Of a DNA stretch of 47,512 nt, positions 16,872 through 24,830 are shown piece after piece. Both the position numbers and the translations under genes were made by a program. The notes below the pieces were generated by a model. It was given only the letters and a program-made list of their open reading frames with translations, made no database searches and was not told where the DNA came from. This stretch comes from Gemmatimonadota bacterium (lineage in GTDB: Bacteria; Gemmatimonadota; Gemmatimonadetes; Gemmatimonadales; GWC2-71-9). Where the stretch lies: positions 1-47,512 of the forward strand of contig QHTZ01000072.1 in the NCBI GenBank assembly GCA_003221005.1. Reading direction: 5' to 3'. How positions within the stretch are numbered: position 1 is the first letter of the stretch; each line of letters starts with the position of its first letter.

Positions 16872-18023
16872 ATGGCCGACCCGGCGACGATACCGGCCGA
16901 CGAGCTCGCCCGGCGACTCGATCGCGGCGAGCGCGTCCAGCTCCTCGACGTCCGCGCGACCGAGCGCGTGCGTCTCGGCCGCGCTGCCCTCGGACCCGCC
17001 CTCGAGTTTCACGCCCTCCCCGCCTCGCAGCTCTACAACCTGCAGTCGCTCGACTCGCTGGGACTCGATCGATCGCAGCCGGTGCTGGTGATCTGCGGGC
17101 ACGGCAACAGCAGCGCGCGGGCGGCCGACTTTCTGCAGGAGCGGGGCTTCGACGCCCGCTCGGTGGCGGGCGGAATGGCGGCGTGGGAAGGGGTCTACCT
17201 GCCGCGGCGGCTCGCACCGACGCGCGCACTCGAGCACGTGGTGCAGCTCGACCGCGTGGGGAAAGGCGCGCTGAGCTACGTGCTCGCGAGCGACCGGGAT
17301 GCCTTGATCGTTGACCCTGGCCGGCATCTCGAGCGCTATGAGGCGGTGCTCGAGGAGCTGCACGCCACGGCCACGGCCGTGATCGATACGCACATGCACG
17401 CCGACTATTTGAGCGGCGCGCGCACGGCCGCGCGCCGCTGGCGGGTCCCGTACTTCGTTCACCCCGACGACACCAGCTCGCCGTACGACGGCGCCGCTGG
17501 TCGCTTCCCTTACGAACCGCTCCGCGACGGCGACACGATCGCGTTCGGACGAGCGACGCTCCGGGTGGAGCACGTGCCCGGTCACACGCTGGGAAGCGTG
17601 ACGCTCATTGCGGACGAATCCATCGCCCTCACCGGGGACTTCCTATTCGTGCAGTCGCTCGGCCGGCCGGATCTGGGGGGGCAGGCAGAGGCATGGGGGC
17701 GCCTGCTGTGGCACAGTCTCGAGCGCACGCGACGCCGCTGGCCGGGCGACCTCCTCATCCTTCCCGCTCACTACGCCAGCGAGCTCGAGCGGCGCGCCGA
17801 CCGCAGCGTCGGCGCGCGGCTGGACGTCATCGCGGCGACGAACCCCGTAGCAGCCATCGCCGACGAAGCGAGCTTCCTGCGCTTCCTGGCCCAGCACGAC
17901 ACGGCGCCGCCGGAAAGCTACCGCACGATCAAGCTGGCCAACCTCGGGCTTGTCGAGCTGGCCGCAGCCGACGCGGAAGCCGTCGAGGTCGGCCCGAACC
18001 AGTGCGCGGTCGCCGCGGAGTGA
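16872..18023 (+). CDS. rhodanese-metallo-beta-lactamase fusion (persulfide dioxygenase/sulfurtransferase-like)
   Basis: A 383-residue two-domain protein. The rhodanese domain at ~5-115 has LLDVRATERVRLG and the active-site loop VICGHGNSSAR with catalytic Cys. The MBL-fold domain at ~120-340 has IDTHMHADYLSGA (HxHxD; the following His is Tyr, as in ETHE1-type mononuclear-iron enzymes), VPGHTLGSVTL, LTGDFLFV and LPAHYASE. ETHE1-like enzymes oxidise glutathione persulfide to sulfite, and rhodanese moves sulfane sulfur; fused forms do both. The domain order is rhodanese first, the reverse of many fusions. ATG 16872 follows a 114-bp divergent region shared with the kinase gene. It ends convergently, seven bases from the cupin gene. 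Confidence 0.88.
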   Translation: MADPATIPADELARRLDRGERVQLLDVRATERVRLGRAALGPALEFHALPASQLYNLQSLDSLGLDRSQPVLVICGHGNSSARAADFLQERGFDARSVAGGMAAWEGVYLPRRLAPTRALEHVVQLDRVGKGALSYVLASDRDALIVDPGRHLERYEAVLEELHATATAVIDTHMHADYLSGARTAARRWRVPYFVHPDDTSSPYDGAAGRFPYEPLRDGDTIAFGRATLRVEHVPGHTLGSVTLIADESIALTGDFLFVQSLGRPDLGGQAEAWGRLLWHSLERTRRRWPGDLLILPAHYASELERRADRSVGARLDVIAATNPVAAIADEASFLRFLAQHDTAPPESYRTIKLANLGLVELAAADAEAVEVGPNQCAVAAE

Positions 18024-18030
18024 CGCACCG

Positions 18031-18360
18031 TCATTCGCCCGACTGCACCAGCAGGTAGACCCAGTCCGTCCCCCCCAGCGTTTGCAGCCCGCAGGGACAC
18101 CGCGCCGGCACGAACACCACTTCGTTCGCCGAGACCTCGATGCGGTCACCGTCCAACAACATCACCCCTCGCCCCGACACGGTGAGGAACAGCTGGCCGA
18201 CGTCTTCGGTGGTGACGGGAATGTCGGCGCCCGGCCGCATGACCGTGTGCCGCACGCTTACACCGGGGAGCGCGTCGGGCATGGTGAGCTCGACGTAGCG
18301 CCGCAGCCCTTCCTCGGACAGGGGGAGCTTAGAGAGACGACGGTAGGTGTAGCGCGGCAC
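18031..18360 (-). CDS. cupin-domain protein
   Basis: About 109 residues from GTG 18360, giving VPRYTYRRLSKLPLS. A single cupin barrel is readable: VRHTVMRPGADIPV, the GQLFLTVSGRGVMLLDGDR turn region (split as GQLFLTVSGRG and VMLLDGDRI) and VVFVPARCPCGLQTLG. The usual first motif G(x)5HxH is degenerate here, so metal binding is uncertain. A longer reading from ATG 18453 adds about 31 Arg-rich residues that look non-coding. The gene is convergent with the rhodanese-MBL gene, whose stop is 8 bp away, and divergent from the VIT-vWA gene. Function is unknown: sensing, small-molecule binding or an enzyme are all open. Confidence 0.7.
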   Translation of the reverse strand: MPRYTYRRLSKLPLSEEGLRRYVELTMPDALPGVSVRHTVMRPGADIPVTTEDVGQLFLTVSGRGVMLLDGDRIEVSANEVVFVPARCPCGLQTLGGTDWVYLLVQSGE

Positions 18361-18501
18361 GTTGGGGCGATCCCCGTCCTGGAGGGCGCGAAGCCTGCAG
18401 TGCCGGGGCGCTCCGGCCCGTCCAAGATGAGACCCCGCAAGGCGTTTGCGCAACCCTGTGCGCGTTTCCCTGACTCAGTCGTCTCTCTTCGCGTCTCGCA
18501 C

Positions 18502-18510
18502 AGGGGTGGA
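18502..18510 (+). promoter_or_regulatory. ribosome binding site of the VIT-vWA gene
   Basis: AGGGGTGGA lies 4-8 nt before ATG 18515 and supports that start over an in-frame ATG at 18446, because a signal peptide begins immediately after 18515. Confidence 0.5.
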
Positions 18511-18514
18511 TGTC

Positions 18515-20665
18515 ATGGTTTCGCGTTTCAGGACCTTCGCAACCGCCGGCGCCCTCGTGGTCGCCTGCGCCAGCGTGCTCGCAGGCCAGGGTTGGATCGA
18601 ACCGATCCATCCCCTTCCCACGGGCCGGGTGGAGAAAATCAGGAGCGCCGTGCAGGTCACGGTCACGGGGCGCGTCGCGCGCGTGACTGTGGAGGAATGG
18701 TTCCGCAACCGCGGCCCGATCATGGACGAAGGGTCGTACCTCTATCCCCTTCCCGGGGAGGCGGTCTTCAGCGACTTCTCGCTGTGGCAGGGGGACCGCG
18801 AGCTGAAGGGCGAGATGATGGACGCCACTCAGGCGCGCTCCGTGTACGAATCCATCGTCCGGCGCAAGCGTGATCCGGCGCTGATCGAGCTGGCGGGGCA
18901 CGGGCTATTGCGCGCTCGCGTCTTTCCCATCAATCCCGGCGAAACGCGCAAGATCACGCTGCGCTACACCCAGGTGCTCGACCACGTGGGCGACGCCTGG
19001 CGATTCCGGTTCGCGAGCGGCCCCGGCGCGGCGCCCCGCAGCTTCCACATGACGGTGGACAGCGCGGACCGCGTGAGCAGCCCCTATTCCCCCACGCACC
19101 ACGTCACCACGTCGCGGCAGGGAGACCGGCTGGACGTGACGCTCGCCGACTCGAGCTGGAGCGGCGACCTGGAGCTCCTGCTCCCTCTGACGCGGCGACT
19201 CGTGGGGGTGTCGCTGCTCGCGCACCAGCCAGCAGGTGAGGCGGACGGGTACTTCATGGCGCTGCTCGCGCCAGGGCAGGCCACCGACGCGTCACGCGTG
19301 CGGCGCGACCTCGTCGCCGTGCTCGACATCTCGGGCTCGATGTCCGGCGAGAAGATGGAGCAGGCCAGGGCGGCGCTGCTGCAACTGCTTCACACGCTGC
19401 ACGCGGGCGACCGGTTCCGCCTCGTCGCGTTCTCGAGTGCCGTGCGCCGCGAGGCGCCGGACTGGAGCGATGCGACGCCTGAAAGCCTGCACCGAGCGGA
19501 GGACTGGGTGCGCTCGCTCAGCGCCGAAGGCGGAACGAACATCGCCGGTGCGCTGAGCGAGGCGTTCGCCGCCCGGCCCGCGGAAGGCGCGCTGGGCGTG
19601 GTCGTCTTCCTCACCGACGGGCTCCCGACCGTCGGCGACACCGATCCGGAACGGATCGCCGATGAGGCCGAGCGGCAGCGCGGGCCGTTCCGCGTCTTTT
19701 CCTTCGGGATCGGGTACGACGTGAATACGTATCTGCTCGACCGCCTCACCGAGCGTGCGCGGGGCACGAGCGAGTACATCCAGCCGGGGGCCGACATCGA
19801 GCGCGCGGTCGGGTCGCTGGCGGCGAAGATCGCGAGCCCCGTGATGACGGACCTCGCGTTGTCAGGGGACGGCGCGGAGCTGTACGATCTCCAGCCCGCG
19901 AGCCTCCCGGACCTGTTCTCAGGGGACGAGATCGTGCTGTTCGGCAGATATCGGGGCAGCGCGCGCGGGGGGTGGAGCATCACGCTCACCGGGCGCCGCA
20001 ACGGACACGAAGAGCGGTTTACGGCGAGCGCGCCGACGGGCGAGACCAACTTCGCCAATGCCTACGTGCGGCAGCTGTGGGCGGCGCGCAAAGCAGGCGC
20101 GCTGGCGCGAGACATCCGGCTCCACGGGCAGACGCCCGAGCTCATGGCCGCGCTGAAAGACCTCGCGCTCCGGTACGGGATCCTCACTGACTACACGGCC
20201 TACCTCGTGCAAGAGCCGAATCAGGTGGTGGTGCGGCAGTTCGAGCGGTCACCGCTTCCGCCGGCTCCGCAGGAGCAGTTCGGCGCGCCATCCGTGGCGC
20301 GGGCGCGCCGCGAGGCGATGTCGGCGAGCGCGAGCGTCGCCGCCGATGCGGCGCGCCTCGACGCCGCCGCGCGCACGAGCATGGCAGCCCCCACCGAGCG
20401 GGCCGGCGATCGGCTGTTCGTGTGGCGCGACAGCACCTGGACGGATCTGCGGCACACCAATTCGCTCCGGGTCGTGACGGTGGAGCCGTTCAGCGACGCG
20501 TACTTCGAGCTGCTGCGCGCCCTGCCCGAGCTGGCGCGCCCGGCCGCCCTCCAGCCCGCCGTGCTCGTGGCGGGACGGCGCGTCAGCATCAAGATTGGGG
20601 CGGGCGGGAGGTCGGCGTGGGGGGAGGGCGAGCTCGAGGCGGTAATCAGGGAGTTTCGGAGCTGA
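18515..20665 (+). CDS. exported VIT and von Willebrand factor A domain protein
   Basis: A 716-residue protein. A signal peptide runs to ~residue 26 (ATAGALVVACASVLAGQG). A VIT (inter-alpha-trypsin) domain at ~30-155 is recognisable from VEEWFRNRG, GSYLYPLPGEAVFSDF and YTQVLDHVG. A vWA domain starts near 265 with the complete MIDAS DISGSMS (residue ~271) and FLTDGLPTVGD. The C-terminal ~250 residues form a beta-rich region with a low-complexity Ala/Arg stretch. VIT-vWA pairs bind protein partners through metal in the MIDAS; their bacterial role is poorly known. Twelve bases separate this gene from the ECF sigma factor gene, so all three genes to 22015 probably form one operon and the protein could be a signal input or target. 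Confidence 0.9.
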   Translation: MVSRFRTFATAGALVVACASVLAGQGWIEPIHPLPTGRVEKIRSAVQVTVTGRVARVTVEEWFRNRGPIMDEGSYLYPLPGEAVFSDFSLWQGDRELKGEMMDATQARSVYESIVRRKRDPALIELAGHGLLRARVFPINPGETRKITLRYTQVLDHVGDAWRFRFASGPGAAPRSFHMTVDSADRVSSPYSPTHHVTTSRQGDRLDVTLADSSWSGDLELLLPLTRRLVGVSLLAHQPAGEADGYFMALLAPGQATDASRVRRDLVAVLDISGSMSGEKMEQARAALLQLLHTLHAGDRFRLVAFSSAVRREAPDWSDATPESLHRAEDWVRSLSAEGGTNIAGALSEAFAARPAEGALGVVVFLTDGLPTVGDTDPERIADEAERQRGPFRVFSFGIGYDVNTYLLDRLTERARGTSEYIQPGADIERAVGSLAAKIASPVMTDLALSGDGAELYDLQPASLPDLFSGDEIVLFGRYRGSARGGWSITLTGRRNGHEERFTASAPTGETNFANAYVRQLWAARKAGALARDIRLHGQTPELMAALKDLALRYGILTDYTAYLVQEPNQVVVRQFERSPLPPAPQEQFGAPSVARARREAMSASASVAADAARLDAAARTSMAAPTERAGDRLFVWRDSTWTDLRHTNSLRVVTVEPFSDAYFELLRALPELARPAALQPAVLVAGRRVSIKIGAGGRSAWGEGELEAVIREFRS

Positions 20666-20676
20666 CACCAAGTCGC

Positions 20677-21180
20677 ATGCCCGACGACCTAGCCGAGGTT
20701 TATCGGACCACCTACCGCGCGCTCGTGCGGTTCCTGTACCGCAAGGTGTGGGACGCCGATCGCGCGGAGGACCTCGCGCAGGAGGCGTTCACTCGGGCAC
20801 TCGAGCGTCGACCGGAGAACCCGCGGGGATGGCTGTTCGTGGTAGCGGCAAACATGGCACGCGATGAAGCCCGGCGCGCTGCTCGCGAGCGACGTCACCT
20901 GACCCTGCTGTCGGGAGAGCAGCCCGCCGCCGCGCCGCCGTCCGATGAAACGCTCCATGCGGAGCTGCAGCGGTCGCGCGTGCGTGCTGCCCTCGAGCAG
21001 CTCACGCCGCGGGATCGCGAGGTGCTGCTGCTTTGGGACTCCGGGCTGTCTTATGACGAGATTGCCGAGCAGACCGGCTTGGCGCGGGGCGCCGTGAGCA
21101 CCACCCTTGCGCGCGCCCGTCGCCGGTTGGTCGAAGCGTACGAAGCGGGAAGTGAGAGGTCACATGTCGCACGTGGATGA
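20677..21180 (+). CDS. ECF-family RNA polymerase sigma factor
   Basis: A 167-residue sigma-70 factor with only regions 2 and 4. Region 2 carries RFLYRKVWDADRAEDLAQEAF (seen as FLYRKVWD and AEDLAQEAFTRAL) and RGWLFVVAANMARDEARR. Region 4 carries LTPRDREVLLLWDSGLSYDEIAE and a helix-turn-helix GLARGAVSTTLARARRRL. It directs core RNA polymerase to a specific promoter set and is normally held by the anti-sigma factor encoded immediately downstream (17-bp overlap). ATG 20677 is the only suitable start after the vWA gene. No autoregulated promoter could be identified by eye. Confidence 0.93.
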   Translation: MPDDLAEVYRTTYRALVRFLYRKVWDADRAEDLAQEAFTRALERRPENPRGWLFVVAANMARDEARRAARERRHLTLLSGEQPAAAPPSDETLHAELQRSRVRAALEQLTPRDREVLLLWDSGLSYDEIAEQTGLARGAVSTTLARARRRLVEAYEAGSERSHVARG

Positions 21181-22015
21181 GGGAACGCTGCACGCCTACC
21201 TGGACGGCGAGCTGCCCGGGGCTGAGATGTCGCGCTTCACGGCCCACCTGGCGGAATGCGTCGACTGCCGCGCCCGCCTCGAGGAGGAGCGGGCGTTGGT
21301 GCAGCGCGCCCGCGACCTGCTCGCCCTCGTCGCGCCCCCGTCGTCCCGGGCCCGCAAGCGGGCGCATCCCTGGCGCAGGTTGCGCCTGCCTCTCGCCTGG
21401 GCGGCGACCGTGGCGCTCGCCTTCGCGATCGGGCGATACGAAGAGAGCGCACGCCCGGGGCGCGAGGTCAAAAGCGACCGCGTCGAGCCGCCGATCGTCG
21501 CCCCGCCGGTGGTGGCGACGCGGCCCGCTGCACCGCACCCCGGCCCGCGCGCCTCGATTCCCAGCAGCGGCACCGCGGCGCAACGTGAGGTCGCCGCGAC
21601 GCCGACGGCGGTGATGGCGCAGGAGGCGGTCGCGCCTCCCCCTCCCCCTCCCCCGGCGCCGGCCGTGGACCTCGACTCGGTCCGACACTTCCTCGCTCAG
21701 GCTCCCGTGCTGCTGCCGGGGGCCCCAGTCCGGCGCGTCACTCGGGCCCCGGACGGGATCGTGGTCGAGCAGCAGCTCGAGTCAGGAGAGATTATTCGTC
21801 TGTACGAGCGACAGGCGCTGGCAGTCCAGCCGCCGGCAGCTGCGAAGGCCGCGCCACAACCCTCCGCACGCCGCACCGCCGCCCTCGACAACGCCGCGGC
21901 GGGGGCGCCGCCCGGTGGGGAGCGGCTCGCCCGGTACGTGGGATCGCTGCGGGTCGAGATCACAGGGCCCCTGCCCGCGGATTCGCTCTCGAAGCTCTTG
22001 GACCTGGTGAAGTGA
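21164..22015 (+). CDS. anti-sigma factor with zinc-finger and one transmembrane helix
   Basis: A 283-residue protein. The N-terminal cytoplasmic domain has the zf-HC2 pattern: H in DEGTLHAYLDGEL and then TAHLAECVDC, giving H-x3-C-x2-C. A hydrophobic helix LPLAWAATVALAFAIG lies at ~75-90. The periplasmic part (~190 residues) is Pro/Ala-rich, with a run of seven Pro coded by a CCTCCC repeat at 21635-21655, then a folded-looking region around VDLDSVRHFLAQAP and a final VEITGPLPADSLSKLL. It should sequester the ECF sigma factor and release it on an envelope signal. The start overlaps the sigma gene, with GAGAGGT just before ATG. Confidence 0.85.
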   Translation: MSHVDEGTLHAYLDGELPGAEMSRFTAHLAECVDCRARLEEERALVQRARDLLALVAPPSSRARKRAHPWRRLRLPLAWAATVALAFAIGRYEESARPGREVKSDRVEPPIVAPPVVATRPAAPHPGPRASIPSSGTAAQREVAATPTAVMAQEAVAPPPPPPPAPAVDLDSVRHFLAQAPVLLPGAPVRRVTRAPDGIVVEQQLESGEIIRLYERQALAVQPPAAAKAAPQPSARRTAALDNAAAGAPPGGERLARYVGSLRVEITGPLPADSLSKLLDLVK

Positions 22016-22036
22016 CGCGAAACGGAGTGCAGCCGC

Positions 22037-22069
22037 GCTCGCGCGCCGCGAGCAGGGTCCCCGCCCTGC
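22037..22069. terminator. two tandem hairpins between convergent genes
   Basis: The 57-bp gap between the anti-sigma stop and the cupredoxin stop has a 7-bp stem GCTCGCG/CGCGAGC with a 3-nt loop, then GCAGGG/CCCTGC with a 6-nt loop; the two share two bases. There is no T-run. Position suggests a bidirectional or factor-dependent terminator. Confidence 0.4.
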
Positions 22070-22072
22070 GTC

Positions 22073-22465
22073 CTACGGCGCGCGCGGCAAGACGACGATC
22101 GTCCCGCTCATACGCTCAACGACATCCATCTGGACCGTGGAGTGATATGTATAGGTTCCGGTCGCAAGCATCACTGTATACATGCCGGCGAGCTGCGTCG
22201 GGGAGTTCGGGGGGAGCCCCCCCCCCGGCCCCGTATCCCACGTGACGTTGTGGTATTGGTTCCCAATTCCCCATATGAAGGTCACGGTGGCTAAGTCGTT
22301 AGTTCCAGCCGTCAGGGTGTCGGGCGACGGGGCGAAATAGTAGTTCCCCACGCTGATCGTATCATTGTTGGCTGCGGCCACCGGCGAGGCAAGGGTGTCG
22401 CACGACGCTTGCAGCACCGAGCCCAGCGCGAGTGGCAACAAGAGGGTCAGCAGCTGCGACCGCAT
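22073..22465 (-). CDS. cupredoxin-like exported protein lacking the type 1 copper cysteine
   Basis: About 130 residues from ATG 22465, preceded by GGAG. A signal peptide LLTLLLPLALGSVLQAS is followed by Cys, so it may be a lipoprotein, though the lipobox is not standard. The mature part has a plastocyanin-type fold: ISVGNYYFAPSPDTLTAG, FIWGIGNQYHNVTWD with the first His ligand, and YTYHSTVQMDVVERMSGTIVV at the C-terminus (read here as YTYH and ERMSGTIVV). At the position of the obligatory Cys there is His, and the usual next His is missing, leaving His and two Met. It may bind copper differently, or bind another metal. The gene lies 73 bp downstream of actF, and its base composition is lower in GC than that of its neighbours. 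Confidence 0.75.
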   Translation of the reverse strand: MRSQLLTLLLPLALGSVLQASCDTLASPVAAANNDTISVGNYYFAPSPDTLTAGTNDLATVTFIWGIGNQYHNVTWDTGPGGGLPPNSPTQLAGMYTVMLATGTYTYHSTVQMDVVERMSGTIVVLPRAP

Positions 22466-22470
22466 AGAAG

Positions 22471-22474
22471 CTCC
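22471..22474 (-). promoter_or_regulatory. ribosome binding site GGAG of the cupredoxin gene
   Basis: On the minus strand GGAG lies five bases before ATG 22465. It supports this start over an upstream in-frame ATG at 22537, whose extra 24 residues precede the signal peptide. Confidence 0.5.
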
Positions 22475-22538
22475 GCGTGAGTGGGTGGACCCTAGGAGCA
22501 GGTGTGGTACCCCTGGCACCGGCGGAAGAGCCCTCAAC

Positions 22539-23756
22539 CTAGTGCGCCTCGCGCTCCAGGGTGTCGGCGGCCAGTCGGGGGGAGAGCATGGGGTAGCGCG
22601 CGGCGAACCACCCGAACGCCAGGAGAAACAGCCCGACGTACAATATTGTGACGCCGATCTCGGGGACGCCGATCGCCGGCCCAGCGCCGTTGTTGATGGA
22701 AGGAACGACCTCGAGATAGCGCTCCAGCCATAGTCCGACGAGACTCACGGACACGAACCCGAGGAACGTGGGCGGGTACTTCTTCGGCCTGACGCCCAGC
22801 AGCCCGAGAAACGGCACCACGAAAACCAAGATGAACACCGTTGCGCCGACCGGCCGCCAGGGACCCCACAGGCGGTACCAGACGAAGTACGTCTCCTCGG
22901 GGATGTTGCCGTACCAGATCACCAGAAATTGCGCCCACATGAGGTAGCCCCAGAACACGGTAAAGCCGAACACCAGCTTCCCGAGATCGTGCAGCTGCCG
23001 GGGCGAGATCAGCGCTTGGAGACCCATCGCGCGGCGCAGGGCGAGCGACAGGACCGCGAGCGCGCCCAGCGCTCCCAGGAAGCCTCCCATGAAGTAAAAG
23101 GCGCCGTACAGGTTGCTCATCCACTTGTGGTTGAGCGACATGACGAAATCGAACCCGAGGAGCGAGTAGCCGAACGCGAATGCCATCGTCATGATGGCCG
23201 CATCCCGCATGATGCGGCCCTTCTCCTCCGGATCCGGGTCGACCGGGCGGCCGTCCGCCAACTCCTGAATGTCCGGGGCGAGATCACGACGCACGAAGCG
23301 CCACGAGAGCCAGGCGAGCAGCGCGAGGATGAGCCCGTTGCGGACGAAGAAGACCTTGGTCGTGAACCACGCGCCGATGTCGGGCCGCGGCGCGCCGCGC
23401 AGCCAGCCGAACAGGTGGAACCGCCCCAGATACAGGCCGGCGAAGAGCACCAAGGCCACGAACAGAAACGGAACGGCCGCCTCGGCGAACCGGATCATGA
23501 GTCCCGACCAGTGGCCCTTTGCGAGCTTCTGCGTGGCGGCGAAGACGACCAGCGCCTGCGCCACGACGATGAAGAAGACGAAGTTGAAGTGATACGCCTG
23601 CCAGGCACGGTCAGCCCGGCCGCTCGCGAGCGCCCACAGGAACACCGCTCCTCCTGCGATCGCCGCGAGCGTGCCGTACGCGACGATGGCTCGGACCGGT
23701 GCCCTCCGCGCCCTCGCGGCAAGGTCTTTCCGCGTGACGTGAGTCGCCGCGGTCAT
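22539..23756 (-). CDS. actF: alternative complex III subunit ActF (NrfD-like membrane subunit)
   Basis: A 405-residue integral membrane protein with about ten hydrophobic segments, typical of the ActF subunit of quinol:cytochrome c oxidoreductase. Features include the helices around FVFFIVVAQALVVFAATQK, GYSLLGFDFVMSL, FWGYLMWAQFLVIWYGNIP (split as FWGYLMWAQFLV and IWYGNIPEE) and VSLVGLWLERYLEVVPS. It resembles ActC and is thought to build a second quinone-side or proton-conducting membrane half. The start ATG overlaps the actE stop as ATGA. It is the last gene of the ACIII operon here. No ActG or ActH follows, nor any terminal oxidase gene. Confidence 0.9.
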   Translation of the reverse strand: MTAATHVTRKDLAARARRAPVRAIVAYGTLAAIAGGAVFLWALASGRADRAWQAYHFNFVFFIVVAQALVVFAATQKLAKGHWSGLMIRFAEAAVPFLFVALVLFAGLYLGRFHLFGWLRGAPRPDIGAWFTTKVFFVRNGLILALLAWLSWRFVRRDLAPDIQELADGRPVDPDPEEKGRIMRDAAIMTMAFAFGYSLLGFDFVMSLNHKWMSNLYGAFYFMGGFLGALGALAVLSLALRRAMGLQALISPRQLHDLGKLVFGFTVFWGYLMWAQFLVIWYGNIPEETYFVWYRLWGPWRPVGATVFILVFVVPFLGLLGVRPKKYPPTFLGFVSVSLVGLWLERYLEVVPSINNGAGPAIGVPEIGVTILYVGLFLLAFGWFAARYPMLSPRLAADTLEREAH

Positions 23757-24292
23757 CGGCCTACGCCGCTGCGCGCGAGGGCCTGCAGGGTGCGGACGTA
23801 GTTCACGAGGTCCCAGCGATCCACGCCCCGCACCTTGTCCCCGTAGCGCGGCATCAGCGGGCGGCCCACCGTCTGGGCGTTGGCAATTACGCCGTAGAGG
23901 TAGCCGTCGGAGCGCCGGGCCACCGTATCGGTGACGACGGACCGCACACCGAAGAACGGTCCGCCTGCGGCGGACGAGATGGGCCCGTCGCCATGCCCCG
24001 CCTCACCGTGGCAGACCAGACAATAGGTCTCATAGACGAATTTGCCGCGGTTGATCGACTCCGAGGTGCGGGTCCGCGGATTCACGAGGCGATCGGCGGT
24101 GCTCAAGTCCACGACGGGCTCGAGACCCGTGACCGGCACGGTGCCTTCGACCGGATCGCGCGGCATGGCGTAGGGCTTGATGCTTCGCTGGGTGACCATC
24201 GCCGAGAACCAGCTGAAGCTGTGGATCACGTCTTCGGGCCGGCAGCCGGCGGCGACCAGGAGCGTTACCGCAACGAGAGCGCGGCTAGCCAT
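23753..24292 (-). CDS. actE: alternative complex III subunit ActE (monoheme cytochrome c lipoprotein)
   Basis: A 179-residue protein with an N-terminal lipobox LLVAAGC (Cys ~17), so it is probably anchored to the membrane. One heme c site CLVCHG lies in the middle, with a distal Met in MPRYGDKV. The ActE pattern MPRDPVEGTVPV and LVNPRTRTSESINRGKFVYETYC is clear. ActE receives electrons inside ACIII and passes them to a soluble or oxidase cytochrome or copper protein. The ATG overlaps actD by 8 bp and its stop overlaps actF. Confidence 0.92.
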   Translation of the reverse strand: MASRALVAVTLLVAAGCRPEDVIHSFSWFSAMVTQRSIKPYAMPRDPVEGTVPVTGLEPVVDLSTADRLVNPRTRTSESINRGKFVYETYCLVCHGEAGHGDGPISSAAGGPFFGVRSVVTDTVARRSDGYLYGVIANAQTVGRPLMPRYGDKVRGVDRWDLVNYVRTLQALARSGVGR

Positions 24293-24830
24293 GCCGCACC
24301 TCCTCGGCCCCGCAGCGCTTGAGCAGCGCTTCGACGGGCGCGGCCTGCGCCCGGCTCGCGGGGACGAAGATGCCGAACTTGTCGTTGGTAAAGCGCGGAT
24401 CGTACGCGATGGTGCCCTGATGCCGGGTCGCGAGCAGGACGTTGAACGCGATCCCGAGCAGCGTGGTGAGCGCGCCGAACAGCACCGTCATCTCGAACAT
24501 GATGACGACGTACGGAGGGATCGAGCCGATGGTCTTGCCGCCCACCTGCACTGGCCAGTCGTACGACATGTACAGCGTGATCCACGTGCCGATAGCACAC
24601 CCCGAGATCCCGCCGATCAGCGTGTACATGCGCACCGGGCTCACCGGCTGGGCGAGCGCGTCTTCCAGCTCGTGGCGCGGGAGCGGTGAGTACACCGTGA
24701 AATCCTTGTGGCCGTCGCGCTTCAGCTGGTGGATCGCGTCCACCGCGGCGTCCAGGTGCCCGAACACCGCGAGCACGCCGGGTGTCGGCGGCGGGTGGAA
24801 GATCGCGGCCAGCGGGTTGCCGAGCTTCAC
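24285..24830 (-). CDS. actD: alternative complex III subunit ActD (DUF3341)
   Basis: About 181 residues, starting at a GTG that overlaps the actC stop as GTGA. The DUF3341 pattern is clear: LAVFGHLDAAVDAIHQL, DFTVYSPLPRHEL, two transmembrane helices (GISGCAIGTWITLYM and FEMTVLFGALTTLLGIAFNV), and the end DDKFGIF-type FTNDKFGIFVPAS. It is a structural subunit of ACIII with two helices and no cofactor. A longer open frame upstream is out-of-frame shadow of actC. Confidence 0.92.
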   Translation of the reverse strand: MKLGNPLAAIFHPPPTPGVLAVFGHLDAAVDAIHQLKRDGHKDFTVYSPLPRHELEDALAQPVSPVRMYTLIGGISGCAIGTWITLYMSYDWPVQVGGKTIGSIPPYVVIMFEMTVLFGALTTLLGIAFNVLLATRHQGTIAYDPRFTNDKFGIFVPASRAQAAPVEALLKRCGAEEVRHG

